Made by a program: the position numbers and the translations under genes
Notes under the pieces: model-generated
What the model was told of the DNA's origin: nothing
Database searches by the model: none
The model's input: the letters and a program-made list of their open reading frames with translations, nothing else
Part shown: one piece after another, positions 42,995 through 50,524 of the stretch
How positions within the stretch are numbered: position 1 is the first letter of the stretch
Layout of the letters: the number at the start of each line of letters is the position of its first letter
DNA from: an uncultured Ezakiella sp.
GTDB lineage: Bacteria > Bacillota > Clostridia > Tissierellales > Peptoniphilaceae
Assembly: GCF_943913045.1 (NCBI RefSeq)
Contig: NZ_CALTVH010000007.1
Coordinates: 1 to 64,000, forward strand
Reading direction: 5' to 3'
Length of the DNA stretch: 64,000 nt

Positions 42995-43785
42995 AAAGAA
43001 AAATCGACTACCAATTTTATATAGCCTCCAGGTCTAAATTCCCCTATGTAATCCTACTTATACTGGGAGTTTTTACTATGACCTTTTACAGCCTGGTCTA
43101 TCTGTCCTCGACTGGCATTTTAGAAGTGCCAGAAATTGCTGAAACTGCAAATCGTTTGGCTCAGATGACAACCTTGGAAATAGTTTTGAACTTCTACTAT
43201 TCTGATAAAATAATATTGTTTATAGGAGCCTTCGTGGCCCTATTTTCCTTGATTGAATTTCAAAAGGGTTATATAAAGGCAGTCCAAGACCCCTTTGCAT
43301 CCAAGATTCAAACTGTCATTTCAAAACTCCTTGTAATCTTAGCCTACATTGTGGTCGCCTTTGTCCTGGTTTTGGTCCTAACCCTAATCAGCAGCGCAAC
43401 ATTTTTGCCCCACAAGGGTTTTGGCAATATCGGAAACTTCATCGGCCTATCCCTGGTTCAAATATTAGTCGAATTTGCCTTCGCTGGACTCATCATGTTC
43501 TTCTCCATAATGGTTAGAAAAACAGTTTGGGCCCTCCTGGGCACCCTCTTTTATATAATGTTTGCACCCATAACAATTTACAGCGTAATCAACCAGCTTG
43601 TAAGGATCCTTAGCGGAAATAAAACATTTACAATCGCAAGATTTATCCCCTACGGCAACACCTATGAACTATCCATTTACGATTCCAAGGCGCATTTTAT
43701 AATGGCCATAGTATCGTCAATTATATTTATTGGCCTGGGGGTATATTTAAACAAAGCCGCCTATGAGAAGAAAGATTTACTATAA
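42991..43785 (+). CDS. ABC-2-type permease
   Basis: A 264-residue membrane protein with six hydrophobic helices (for example VILLILGVFTMTFYSLVYL, ILAYIVVAFVLVLVLTLI, LIMFFSIMVRKTVWALL). FQKGYIKAVQDPFASKIQ is a permease coupling segment as in BcrB/NatB-like exporters. Coupled to the ATPase gene. Likely exporter of a peptide or drug; substrate unknown. A family-B element follows nine bases after the stop. Confidence 0.85.
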   Translation: MKRKIDYQFYIASRSKFPYVILLILGVFTMTFYSLVYLSSTGILEVPEIAETANRLAQMTTLEIVLNFYYSDKIILFIGAFVALFSLIEFQKGYIKAVQDPFASKIQTVISKLLVILAYIVVAFVLVLVLTLISSATFLPHKGFGNIGNFIGLSLVQILVEFAFAGLIMFFSIMVRKTVWALLGTLFYIMFAPITIYSVINQLVRILSGNKTFTIARFIPYGNTYELSIYDSKAHFIMAIVSSIIFIGLGVYLNKAAYEKKDLL

Positions 43786-43794
43786 ATAAAATAT

Positions 43795-43921
43795 AATTTG
43801 CCGTTAATTTCGCGATCTTTTGCAGTGTTCGTCATTTCCCTCACTGCGACGTACACTTGAGTACGCCTCATTCGTGAAATTCCTCAAGCTACAAAATCTC
43901 ATCGAAATTTCCTGGCAAATT
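43795..43921 (+). repeat. Family-B 3'-end hairpin element, copy 3
   Basis: AATTTGCC ... GGCAAATT ends, AATTTCGCGA against TCGAAATTT, and apex GACGTAC-acttga-GTACGCC. Nine bases after the permease stop codon, same direction. Shares about 63 identical bases with 41758-41821. Confidence 0.8.
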
Positions 43922-44065
43922 ATGTCAGTTGTATGAGTGTAGGGAATATAAAAAATATTTTATTTCTATATTGTAATTATGCAGAACAAATATTTTTCGT
44001 AAGATAAATTTGAATAAAATGTTTTCCTATACAAATGGTATTCATTTTTTATTTGCGTATCACGA

Positions 44066-44103
44066 GTAGGGGCAATCCTTGCAGCCCTGCCCGAGAGAGC
44101 GAT
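44066..44103 (+). repeat. Family-A long-form fragment
   Basis: GTAGGGGCAATCCTTGCAGCCCTGCCCGAGAGAGCG keeps the first part of the long element and then stops matching (the long match is split here: GTAGGGGC, TTGCAGCCCTGCCC, GAGAGAGC). Confidence 0.6.
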
Positions 44104-44140
44104 AAAATGGATGAATGCATTTTTCCTACGGTTATTGTTC

Positions 44141-44380
44141 AGAACGTTTGTAGCGGCCGATTGCAGCCCTGCCCAAGAGACAAGTCCGCAAGGACGCCGT
44201 CGATTGGCTAGCAGTGACTCACGCAACTTGTTGCCCAAGAGGTCAATTTCCTGTAGTCAATTTCCTGTAGCGGCGATCCTGAAATGGTCGCCAAGAAATT
44301 GACCGATTGGTTGCAACAATCTGAGGAGAATGTGGACCGAAAAATGCCGATTGCCCCTTGTGGGCATGAGGCATTTTTTA
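44141..44380 (+). repeat. Family-A GTAG element, complete long form plus terminator
   Basis: AGAACGTTTGTAGCGGCCG opens the element. The conserved interior has TTGCAGCCCTGCC, AAGAGACAAGTCC-GCAA-GGAC, CGATTGG, GCAGTGACTCACGCAAC, the TTGTTGC/GCAACAA arm with a nested short GTAG element, and CTGAGGAGAATG. TGGACCGAAAAATGCC closes the outer stem, and a terminator hairpin ends it at GGCATTTTTT. It fills most of the gap between two convergent ABC operons. Confidence 0.7.
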
Positions 44381-44437
44381 TTGTAATTCTCCTACGAATA
44401 TTTATGGTCATGCGCGTGGCCGTTTTTTTGTATTAAA

Positions 44438-44464
44438 AAAGTTGTGGGTCTTAACCACAACTTT
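44438..44464 (-). terminator. Intrinsic terminator of the ABC exporter pair
   Basis: AAAGTTGTGG-ttaagac-CCACAACTTT on the minus strand, followed by TTTT; four bases after the stop of the gene at 44468. Confidence 0.88.
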
Positions 44465-44467
44465 CTA

Positions 44468-46255
44468 CTAATTATAATATTTGGCTTGGGCTTGCCACAT
44501 TTCCTGATAAATTGGATTTTCTTTTAAGAGGTCTGTGTGGGTACCGGTGGCTATTATTGTCCCATCTTTGAAGATGGCAATTCTATCTGCGAACTTGCAG
44601 GCGCTCATCCTGTGCGATACAAAGATTGCGGTCTTGTCTGCGGAAACTTTTTTAAAGCTTTCGAAGACTTTCATCTCCGCCTTGGGGTCGAGTTTGGATG
44701 TGGGCTCATCAAAGAGAAGGAGGTCTCCGTCCTTGTAGAGGGCCCTGGCCAGGGCGACTTTTTGAGCCTCGCCACCCGACAAATCAATTCCGCTCTCATA
44801 GAGGTCCTTGTAAACATAAGTTTTCAGGTCCATATCCTTGTTAAAGCCAGCTTTGTCTAAGGCCGACTGGGCTTGGCTTCGATCATAATTTCCCCTGCAG
44901 GCAATATTTTCTCCCAGCATAAAGGAAAATAAAAAGAAATCTTGGCTGACTGTGCCCAATTTGGATTTATCATCTTTTAAATTTGGCCTCGTCCCATTTA
45001 CATATAAATCGCCAGCAGTCGGCTGGTAGAGGCCGGTCAAGAGATTTATAAAAGTCGTCTTGCCCGATCCATTGGCGCCGACGATTGCAATTTTTTCGCC
45101 CTTTTTCACTTGCAGGTTCAGATTTTTTAATTGCAAGTCTTGGCTATCTGGATATGAAAAGCAAATATTTTTTGCATGAATAAGATAATCTGTCGAATTT
45201 TCTTGATTATCTGCAAAAGTTTTTTCTTTTGTCGCCTTTAAATTTATTACATCGTAGAGAATATCGATCTTGGGGTCGATGGCCTTTTGGTAGCCAATGG
45301 TTTCTATGAGGACCTTGACTCCTTCGACAATTTCTGCAAAGGCGCCCTTGTATATAAGAAGGGCCTCTATACCAAAGAGTCCGCCCAGGGCCTTGACTGC
45401 CAAGACCAGTAGGAAGAGGATGTCCACTCCCGTGAGGACCAAATCGTTTAAGCCCCTGGAGAGGCCAGTCCTTATATTTATTTTTTTATCGTGCTTGAGC
45501 CCTTGGTCAACAAAATTTTCCTGGAGCTGTTTGTTAATAAAGTCTTTTTCGTCGTAAATTTTTATCTGCTTGAGCCTATAGTAATCGGAGAAAATCCTCA
45601 TATAAAAATCATAGATCTTATATTTGTCTGCGTAGAGGCTGCGGTCGATTTCATTTTTCTCTTCGACATTTTTTCTAATTTTAACCAGAGCCAAGGCAAG
45701 TAAAACAAATATTGCGACCACGATTAAGGGAAAATATGCAGAGCCCAAAACCCGTATGTCCACAGCTTTGAAAAGCGTGGGATAAAAAGTTCCCAGGGAA
45801 ATCAGGCCGATAATTATTGTAAAGATGCTGGACGTGAAGTCGCAAAATTGGTAGACCATTTCATAATAAACTCCGCCCATGCCCTCGGTCTCTTGCCTGT
45901 GCCTGGAAATCTTCTTCTGATAATCTTTGCTGGTAAAGTCCTCAAAGGTCAGGTCAAAAATTCCCCTGATGAGGAGATTTTTCTCCTTGCAATTTAAGTA
46001 GTCGGTGATTTCCATCTTATAATTCTCGCTCATAGAGCTCAAGAAATAAACAATTGCATAGGCGGCCGCACCAATTAAAGCAAGGGTAAAAATTTCCCTG
46101 GCCGACTTGCCCTTAATCAAAGAGTCCACCAGCTTGGATGAAACAAAGATTAGTACAAAGGGTTCAAGGGCCTTGAGCAAGCAATTTGCAAAGAGAATTG
46201 GGAGGATTTTTTTGTCAATCTTGTGGATGTCTTTTAAGACTTGCCTAGTTTTCAT
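44468..46255 (-). CDS. ABC exporter half-transporter (TMD-NBD)
   Basis: A 595-residue type-I exporter subunit: six membrane helices in the first about 330 residues, then an ATPase with Walker A GANGSGKTT, Q-loop TVSQDFFLFSF, signature LSGGEAQKVALARAL, Walker B LLLFDEPTSKLDP and H-loop FVSHRMSACK. Its start overlaps the end of the second half-transporter gene by 11 bases; the two probably form a heterodimer exporting a lipid, peptide or drug. Confidence 0.9.
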   Translation of the reverse strand: MKTRQVLKDIHKIDKKILPILFANCLLKALEPFVLIFVSSKLVDSLIKGKSAREIFTLALIGAAAYAIVYFLSSMSENYKMEITDYLNCKEKNLLIRGIFDLTFEDFTSKDYQKKISRHRQETEGMGGVYYEMVYQFCDFTSSIFTIIIGLISLGTFYPTLFKAVDIRVLGSAYFPLIVVAIFVLLALALVKIRKNVEEKNEIDRSLYADKYKIYDFYMRIFSDYYRLKQIKIYDEKDFINKQLQENFVDQGLKHDKKINIRTGLSRGLNDLVLTGVDILFLLVLAVKALGGLFGIEALLIYKGAFAEIVEGVKVLIETIGYQKAIDPKIDILYDVINLKATKEKTFADNQENSTDYLIHAKNICFSYPDSQDLQLKNLNLQVKKGEKIAIVGANGSGKTTFINLLTGLYQPTAGDLYVNGTRPNLKDDKSKLGTVSQDFFLFSFMLGENIACRGNYDRSQAQSALDKAGFNKDMDLKTYVYKDLYESGIDLSGGEAQKVALARALYKDGDLLLFDEPTSKLDPKAEMKVFESFKKVSADKTAIFVSHRMSACKFADRIAIFKDGTIIATGTHTDLLKENPIYQEMWQAQAKYYN

Positions 46256-48026
46256 GGTCGTCCTCCTTGTAGTAGCTGGCTTGGAGGTCGTACATGGTCT
46301 TGTACTTACCCCCCTTGGCCATGAGTTCTTGGTGGCTGCCGGCCTCGACGATTTGCCCGTCCTCCATGTAAATTATTCGGTCGCAAAAACGAGTTGAATT
46401 TATCCTGTGGGAAATAAAAATCGAAATCTTGTCCTTGGAAATTTTTTCATAATCCTTGTAAAGATTTTCTTCACTAATGGGATCCAAGGCGGCCGTTGGT
46501 TCGTCCAAGATTAAAATGTCGCCGTCCTTAGCCAGAGACTTGGCTAGGAGAATCCTTTGCATTTCCCCGCCAGAAAAACCAGTAATCTTGTTGTTTTCAA
46601 GATCGATAACCTGGCTATCCAGGCCGTCTTCCAAATTATTTATCCTCTTGGCCAGGCCCAGCTGGTCAATTAGAGCAGAAACTTTTTCTTTATCTCGGTT
46701 TTTGTTATCAATATTATCAATCAGGCTGCCGGGCAAGAGAAAATAATCTTGAAATAAAATACTCATCCGTCCATAGACCGATTCCGTGGAATAGGCGTCC
46801 AGGTCCTTGCCATTTACATACAAATTGCCATCGGTCGGGCGGTAGAGGCCGGACAAAACTTTTACCAAGGTGGTCTTGCCTGCTCCATTTTCTCCGACTA
46901 TTGCTAGTGAGTCGCCCGTTTTTAAGGACAAATTAATATCTTTTAAAATCTGCCCGCCTTCCTTGTAGGCGAAAGACAAATCTTTTAATTCAAGGGATTC
47001 GATTTTATCGAGTGGCGGTTTATTGTCAACAAGATTTTCCTCGCTAATGAAGTCCCGATATTTGCCACAGACCAGTGAGATCCTCTTTAAACTTAAAATG
47101 TGGCCGGTAAAATTGTTCAGCCATTCGGAAAAGCCCATGGCGAGCGTCAGATAAAAAACAAAGTCGCCGACGGAAATTTCTCCAGCCATGGCCGTCTTGG
47201 TCAAGATAATATATGTAGCCAGGTCTCTTACAAAACCCAAGCCCGCCTCTATTCCGCTGGTCGCGTTGGCCTTCCTGGTATATTTTCTCAAGATCTTGTA
47301 ATAGGACTGGGAAAATTTATCCAAATAGGCAAAGATAAGTGCCAGAGCCTTGTTTAATCTGGCCTCCTTTTGGGCCGACTCGTCACCAGCAATCCTATAA
47401 AGATAATATAGCCGCATCTCCTCCAAGGACATTTGCTCGGCAGTCGTGTCGCCAAACTTAATCAGCCTGTCTTGGATGTAGTAGCCCAGGGCAGATGTCA
47501 AAATTAAAATGGAAATAAGAAGGGGCGAAAGACTGGAAAAAATTACTGAATAGGTCAAAAAACCTAAAAATGAAGTGAGTAATTTTGAAAATCTAATGGC
47601 TGACCAAGCGCCATCAGCCTGATCACCGTCAAAGGCAAAAGCCTTGGCCCTTTCAAAAAGCGCCCGCTGGTCTGCGCCCTCAAAGTCTTCCAAGTCCTTG
47701 GCCATTACAGCCCCCATAAGGTCCAAGCCGTAGAGCATGGAAACCTTGGATTGAAAATACCAGGTCCTCTCCTCTGCCCAAACGCTAATAAATTTTAAAA
47801 GCAAATACAGGGCAAAGATGGCCATGAGTTTGTATAAAAATTCTCTCATGTAAAGGCCATCCACCAAAGAATCGGCCAGGGTCTTTGTGATCAAGGCCTC
47901 CACCATGGGAATGAGGACGGCAATAATGGCTGCAATAAAAACAACCAGGGCCCCCATCCGGTCCTTGGCAAACCAATTTTTTATTAGAAAAAATAAATTG
48001 TCAAAAAAATTCGATTTATGTTTCAT
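46245..48026 (-). CDS. ABC exporter half-transporter (TMD-NBD)
   Basis: A 593-residue partner of the next gene. TMD of about 330 residues, then Walker A GENGAGKTT, Q-loop ILFQDYFLLPG, signature FSGGEMQRILLAKSL, Walker B ILILDEPTAALDP, H-loop FISHRINSTR. Both partners have a complete Walker B Glu, so it is not the usual degenerate/consensus heterodimer. First gene of the pair; promoter at 48057-48084. Confidence 0.9.
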   Translation of the reverse strand: MKHKSNFFDNLFFLIKNWFAKDRMGALVVFIAAIIAVLIPMVEALITKTLADSLVDGLYMREFLYKLMAIFALYLLLKFISVWAEERTWYFQSKVSMLYGLDLMGAVMAKDLEDFEGADQRALFERAKAFAFDGDQADGAWSAIRFSKLLTSFLGFLTYSVIFSSLSPLLISILILTSALGYYIQDRLIKFGDTTAEQMSLEEMRLYYLYRIAGDESAQKEARLNKALALIFAYLDKFSQSYYKILRKYTRKANATSGIEAGLGFVRDLATYIILTKTAMAGEISVGDFVFYLTLAMGFSEWLNNFTGHILSLKRISLVCGKYRDFISEENLVDNKPPLDKIESLELKDLSFAYKEGGQILKDINLSLKTGDSLAIVGENGAGKTTLVKVLSGLYRPTDGNLYVNGKDLDAYSTESVYGRMSILFQDYFLLPGSLIDNIDNKNRDKEKVSALIDQLGLAKRINNLEDGLDSQVIDLENNKITGFSGGEMQRILLAKSLAKDGDILILDEPTAALDPISEENLYKDYEKISKDKISIFISHRINSTRFCDRIIYMEDGQIVEAGSHQELMAKGGKYKTMYDLQASYYKEDDHEN

Positions 48027-48056
48027 TATGTAAGTCTCCCTTTGTTTAATAAGTTC

Positions 48057-48084
48057 ATTATAACATAAATGAGAGGAATGTAAA
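48057..48084 (-). promoter_or_regulatory. Promoter of the ABC exporter pair
   Basis: TTTACA (48079-48084) and TATAAT (48057-48062) with 16-bp spacing on the minus strand, and GGGAGA ribosome site before ATG 48026. Confidence 0.6.
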
Positions 48085-48171
48085 AACGCTTAATCCTCCT
48101 ATTGCTTTATTTTATTGTATCATATATATCAATTATTTACACAAAAAAAGGAGGGTTAATCCCCCCCTTTG
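48082..48171 (-). repeat. Duplicated promoter/terminator cassette, copy 1
   Basis: About 90 bp roughly 85% identical to 48570-48657. It contains a GGAGGGTTAATCCCCCC terminator (48147-48170) for the 48172-48552 gene and a weaker TATAAT-like box (TACAAT). Confidence 0.7.
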
Positions 48172-48552
48172 TCACTCTTCTAGGTCAACAATAATCTCGT
48201 ATCCAAATGTTCTGATTATTTGCTCTTGTTTTCCATCATAATCTGCCATTGACATTTTAGCTTTTCTTACCTCTTCACCATCTGCTCCAAGGATGCTTAC
48301 ATCTTTTGTATCTGAGTACTCGTCTTCAGGTCTTTCTTCTAAAATCTGCCTTGAGCCTGGTCTTGCTTTGATCTTTTGTCCATCTAAATTAATTGAATCC
48401 ATGCGACCAATAATATCATTAAAGGCTGCAAATTTAGCAGTTTTAGAAAAGTGTTTGTCATATATAGTGACTTTAAATACTAAAACTAAAACAAGGGCAA
48501 TGATTATCCCCAGAAAAATTTTATTTATTTTATTTTCGCTTTTTTCCCACAT
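48172..48552 (-). CDS. Single-pass membrane protein of unknown function
   Basis: A 126-residue protein: cytoplasmic start MWEKSENKINK, one membrane helix (about residues 12-28, IFLGIIIALVLVLVFKV), then a soluble outside domain with no Cys and no known motif. AAGGAGG before ATG 48550-48552 and its own promoter (48603-48631) and terminator make it a separate transcript. It lies between a duplicated cassette, so it may have been inserted or duplicated as a unit. Confidence 0.75.
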   Translation of the reverse strand: MWEKSENKINKIFLGIIIALVLVLVFKVTIYDKHFSKTAKFAAFNDIIGRMDSINLDGQKIKARPGSRQILEERPEDEYSDTKDVSILGADGEEVRKAKMSMADYDGKQEQIIRTFGYEIIVDLEE

Positions 48553-48569
48553 TCTATTAACCTCCTTAT

Positions 48570-48657
48570 TAAAAACGCCTAATTCTCTTATTACTTTATT
48601 ATATTATACCATATATATCAATTGCATACAAAAAAGGAGGGTTAATCCTCCTTTTTG
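48570..48657 (-). repeat. Duplicated promoter/terminator cassette, copy 2
   Basis: Second copy of the cassette seen at 48082-48171, with AAAAAGGAGG-gttaa-TCCTCCTTTTT (48631-48656) acting as terminator for the response regulator. Confidence 0.7.
48603..48631 (-). promoter_or_regulatory. Promoter of the 48172-48552 gene
   Basis: TTGTAT (48626-48631) and TATAAT (48603-48608), 17-bp spacing, minus strand. It abuts the terminator of the upstream regulator gene. Confidence 0.75.
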
Positions 48658-49250
48658 TTTGCGTATGGGTTGATGTAGCCTTTTTCCATGCCGGAATTGT
48701 AGGCTTCGACTATATTTTTCACACCAAACTTTTCATAGATCGAGGCTATGTGGTTGTAGAGGGTGCGTTCGCTGATGTGGAGTTTTTCGGCAATTTCTTT
48801 TTTGCTATCGCCTTTTACAAGTTCCGTGAGGACTTCCACTTCCCTGGGGCTGAGTTCATTTACGATCTCAACAGCTTTTGTCTGGGTCTTGCCCTCGTGC
48901 ACTTTCCTTAGCCTTTCCATCATGTCCCCGATTTCTATGGACTTGTTGATAAAATCTTTGGCCCCGTATTCAAAGGCCCGTTGCCTATAATTTTCCAAAT
49001 CATAAGAGGTCAAGATGACTATCTTTTGGTCGGGGAATTTTTCCAAGATTCCACCAATCATCTCCAAGCCAGTTTTTTCTCCCCGCAGATTTATATCCAG
49101 GAGCAAAATATCATAGGCTTCTTTCAAATTTGCGTCCAAGTCTTCCGGCCTAGATATATAGGTGCACATTTCGACCCCCTCCTGCTCTTCCAAGAGGACC
49201 TTTATAGATTGGCCCAGAATCTTGTGATCGTCTAAGAGTAAAATTTTAAT
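48642..49250 (-). CDS. NarL/LuxR-type response regulator, apparent AUU start
   Basis: A 202-residue regulator if read from ATT 49248-49250: receiver with acidic pair Asp7-Asp8 in KILLLDDHKILG, phospho-acceptor Asp52 in ILLLDINLRG and switch Lys in DFINKSIE, then a LuxR helix-turn-helix (LSPREVEVLTELVKG, KKEIAEKLHISERTLYNHI). No ATG, GTG or TTG exists between the upstream in-frame TGA and residue 20; the first alternative, TTG at 49191-49193, would remove the acidic pair. The ATT overlaps the kinase stop and has GGAGG upstream. Partner of the split kinase. Confidence 0.85.
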   Translation of the reverse strand: MKILLLDDHKILGQSIKVLLEEQEGVEMCTYISRPEDLDANLKEAYDILLLDINLRGEKTGLEMIGGILEKFPDQKIVILTSYDLENYRQRAFEYGAKDFINKSIEIGDMMERLRKVHEGKTQTKAVEIVNELSPREVEVLTELVKGDSKKEIAEKLHISERTLYNHIASIYEKFGVKNIVEAYNSGMEKGYINPYANKKED

Positions 49251-49683
49251 TTTCCCTCACCTCCATGAGTACTTGGGTAAACAATTTGTCTCCCTTCAAA
49301 TCATAATTTATCTTTCCAGAATTGGACTCAACCAAAAGAGTCAGGATCAAAATCCCCCTCTTGGAATCCTGGATCTTTTTGAAATCCTCCTTGGTCGCCC
49401 CGTCGCTCTCCAAATTTATCAGGACCTTGCCATCCTCCATGCTAAGACTATAATTTAAATAACTGCCCTCCGAGTGCTTGTAAATATTGTTGACCAGCTC
49501 CTTGGATATCAAAAGCAAGAGGCGTTTTAACTTTTTATCCTTAAGAGTCGCAGCCTCAGGCTCTATATCCATGTGGACGTCCAAGTCCTTGCCCTTGTAA
49601 AGGCTGGCAATATTGTGAAAGACATCCTCCAAGGAAGCACCCACATCAATGTCATCGTAAACATTTGATTGATAGTATTTCAT
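49246..49683 (-). CDS. Histidine-kinase ATPase half (C-terminal part of a split NarL-type kinase)
   Basis: A 145-residue protein covering the ATP-binding domain: N-box SKELVNNIYKHSEG and a G-box region RGILILTLLVESNSGKI. It has no membrane helix or phospho-acceptor His. Its ATG overlaps the stop of the preceding sensor half by four bases, one frame over; joined, the two would give an ordinary ~380-residue kinase. Either a true two-gene kinase or a frameshift. Confidence 0.8.
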   Translation of the reverse strand: MKYYQSNVYDDIDVGASLEDVFHNIASLYKGKDLDVHMDIEPEAATLKDKKLKRLLLLISKELVNNIYKHSEGSYLNYSLSMEDGKVLINLESDGATKEDFKKIQDSKRGILILTLLVESNSGKINYDLKGDKLFTQVLMEVREN

Positions 49684-50393
49684 AATCCCCTGGCCTTGTC
49701 CTCCAGGTCGGTCAAAATCTCTTTTACGAAATCCAAGTCAGGGTCCTTGGTCGACAGATAATTCTTACAGGCAAAAATATCCTGGACAATATCGTCGTGG
49801 ATAACGCGGGCAAATTCTTCCCTCTCTTGACCAATGTGGTCAGACAGATAATAAAGCTTGTAAATCTTGTCGTAGACTTTTTCCTGCTTTCTTAAGTAAA
49901 GGGTCAGAACAACTTCAAAATATAACAAAGTTAAATTACTCATTAAAACTAAAGAACTGTCATCAATCTTAAAGATCCATGTCAATAAACCTGAATAAAT
50001 AACAAAAGCAAAAATGAAAATATTTAATTCCTTGGTAGGTATCGGAATTAGGTTTATATTCTTCAAATTTTTTAACTTTACATACCTAAGGATATAAATA
50101 ATAATAAAAACATATGATAAAGAAAGTATCTCGAAATTTTTACCAACAGAATCAAATGCCCCAATTACAACCGGCAAATTAGCAAGAATAGTAAAAATTA
50201 TAGATGTCCTGAATTTTATTTTATTATTAGATATTTCAACACCTATCGAAAATACTGAAGCAGACATTATTATGTTAAACAATTGTAAGTATGCCATATC
50301 ATCTTTTACAATTTTATCAGTATAAAAAAGAATACCTATATATGTCAACATCATAACATGGACTATTGTATTTTTTAACATTTTTTTGTACAT
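49680..50393 (-). CDS. Sensor/dimerisation half of a split NarL-type histidine kinase
   Basis: A 237-residue protein with about six membrane helices (residues about 8-160) and, at the C-terminus, a HisKA_3 dimerisation helix with phospho-acceptor His199 in ARVIHDDIVQDIFACKNYL. It stops at TGA inside TTATGAAA just where the second coiled helix should run into the ATPase domain, which continues in the next gene. DesK/LiaS-like membrane sensors of this kind respond to membrane stress or peptide antibiotics. Its promoter carries the 50453-50470 motif. Confidence 0.82.
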   Translation of the reverse strand: MYKKMLKNTIVHVMMLTYIGILFYTDKIVKDDMAYLQLFNIIMSASVFSIGVEISNNKIKFRTSIIFTILANLPVVIGAFDSVGKNFEILSLSYVFIIIYILRYVKLKNLKNINLIPIPTKELNIFIFAFVIYSGLLTWIFKIDDSSLVLMSNLTLLYFEVVLTLYLRKQEKVYDKIYKLYYLSDHIGQEREEFARVIHDDIVQDIFACKNYLSTKDPDLDFVKEILTDLEDKARGL

Positions 50394-50425
50394 ATTTCCA
50401 CCAACCTATCTTTATTCTTGGTCCT

Positions 50426-50470
50426 ATTTTACCATAAAGGCAAGAAAATTACATGAGTAAATTCTGCAAA
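50426..50470 (-). promoter_or_regulatory. Kinase promoter with shared regulator motif
   Basis: TAAAAT -10 (50426-50431, preceded by TATGG) and motif TTTGCAGAATTTACTCAT (50453-50470) 22 bp upstream of it. The same arrangement occurs before the ABC genes at 52129 and 54004. Confidence 0.7.
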
Positions 50471-50502
50471 AAAATTGTGGGTTTTTAGGCCCACAACTTT
50501 TC
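50470..50502 (-). terminator. Intrinsic terminator of the ABC gene at 50525
   Basis: AAAAGTTGTGGGCC-taaaa-CCCACAATTTTT on the minus strand; nearly the same sequence recurs at 52406-52438. Confidence 0.88.
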
Positions 50503-50524
50503 TTAGCAAAACTTAGGATTGATT

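Noticed and set aside
43966..44238. 90-codon open frame on the minus strand
   Set aside because: Formed by the long repeat element; its translation includes frames shared with other repeat copies (for example 27638-27868), as expected from repeated non-coding DNA.
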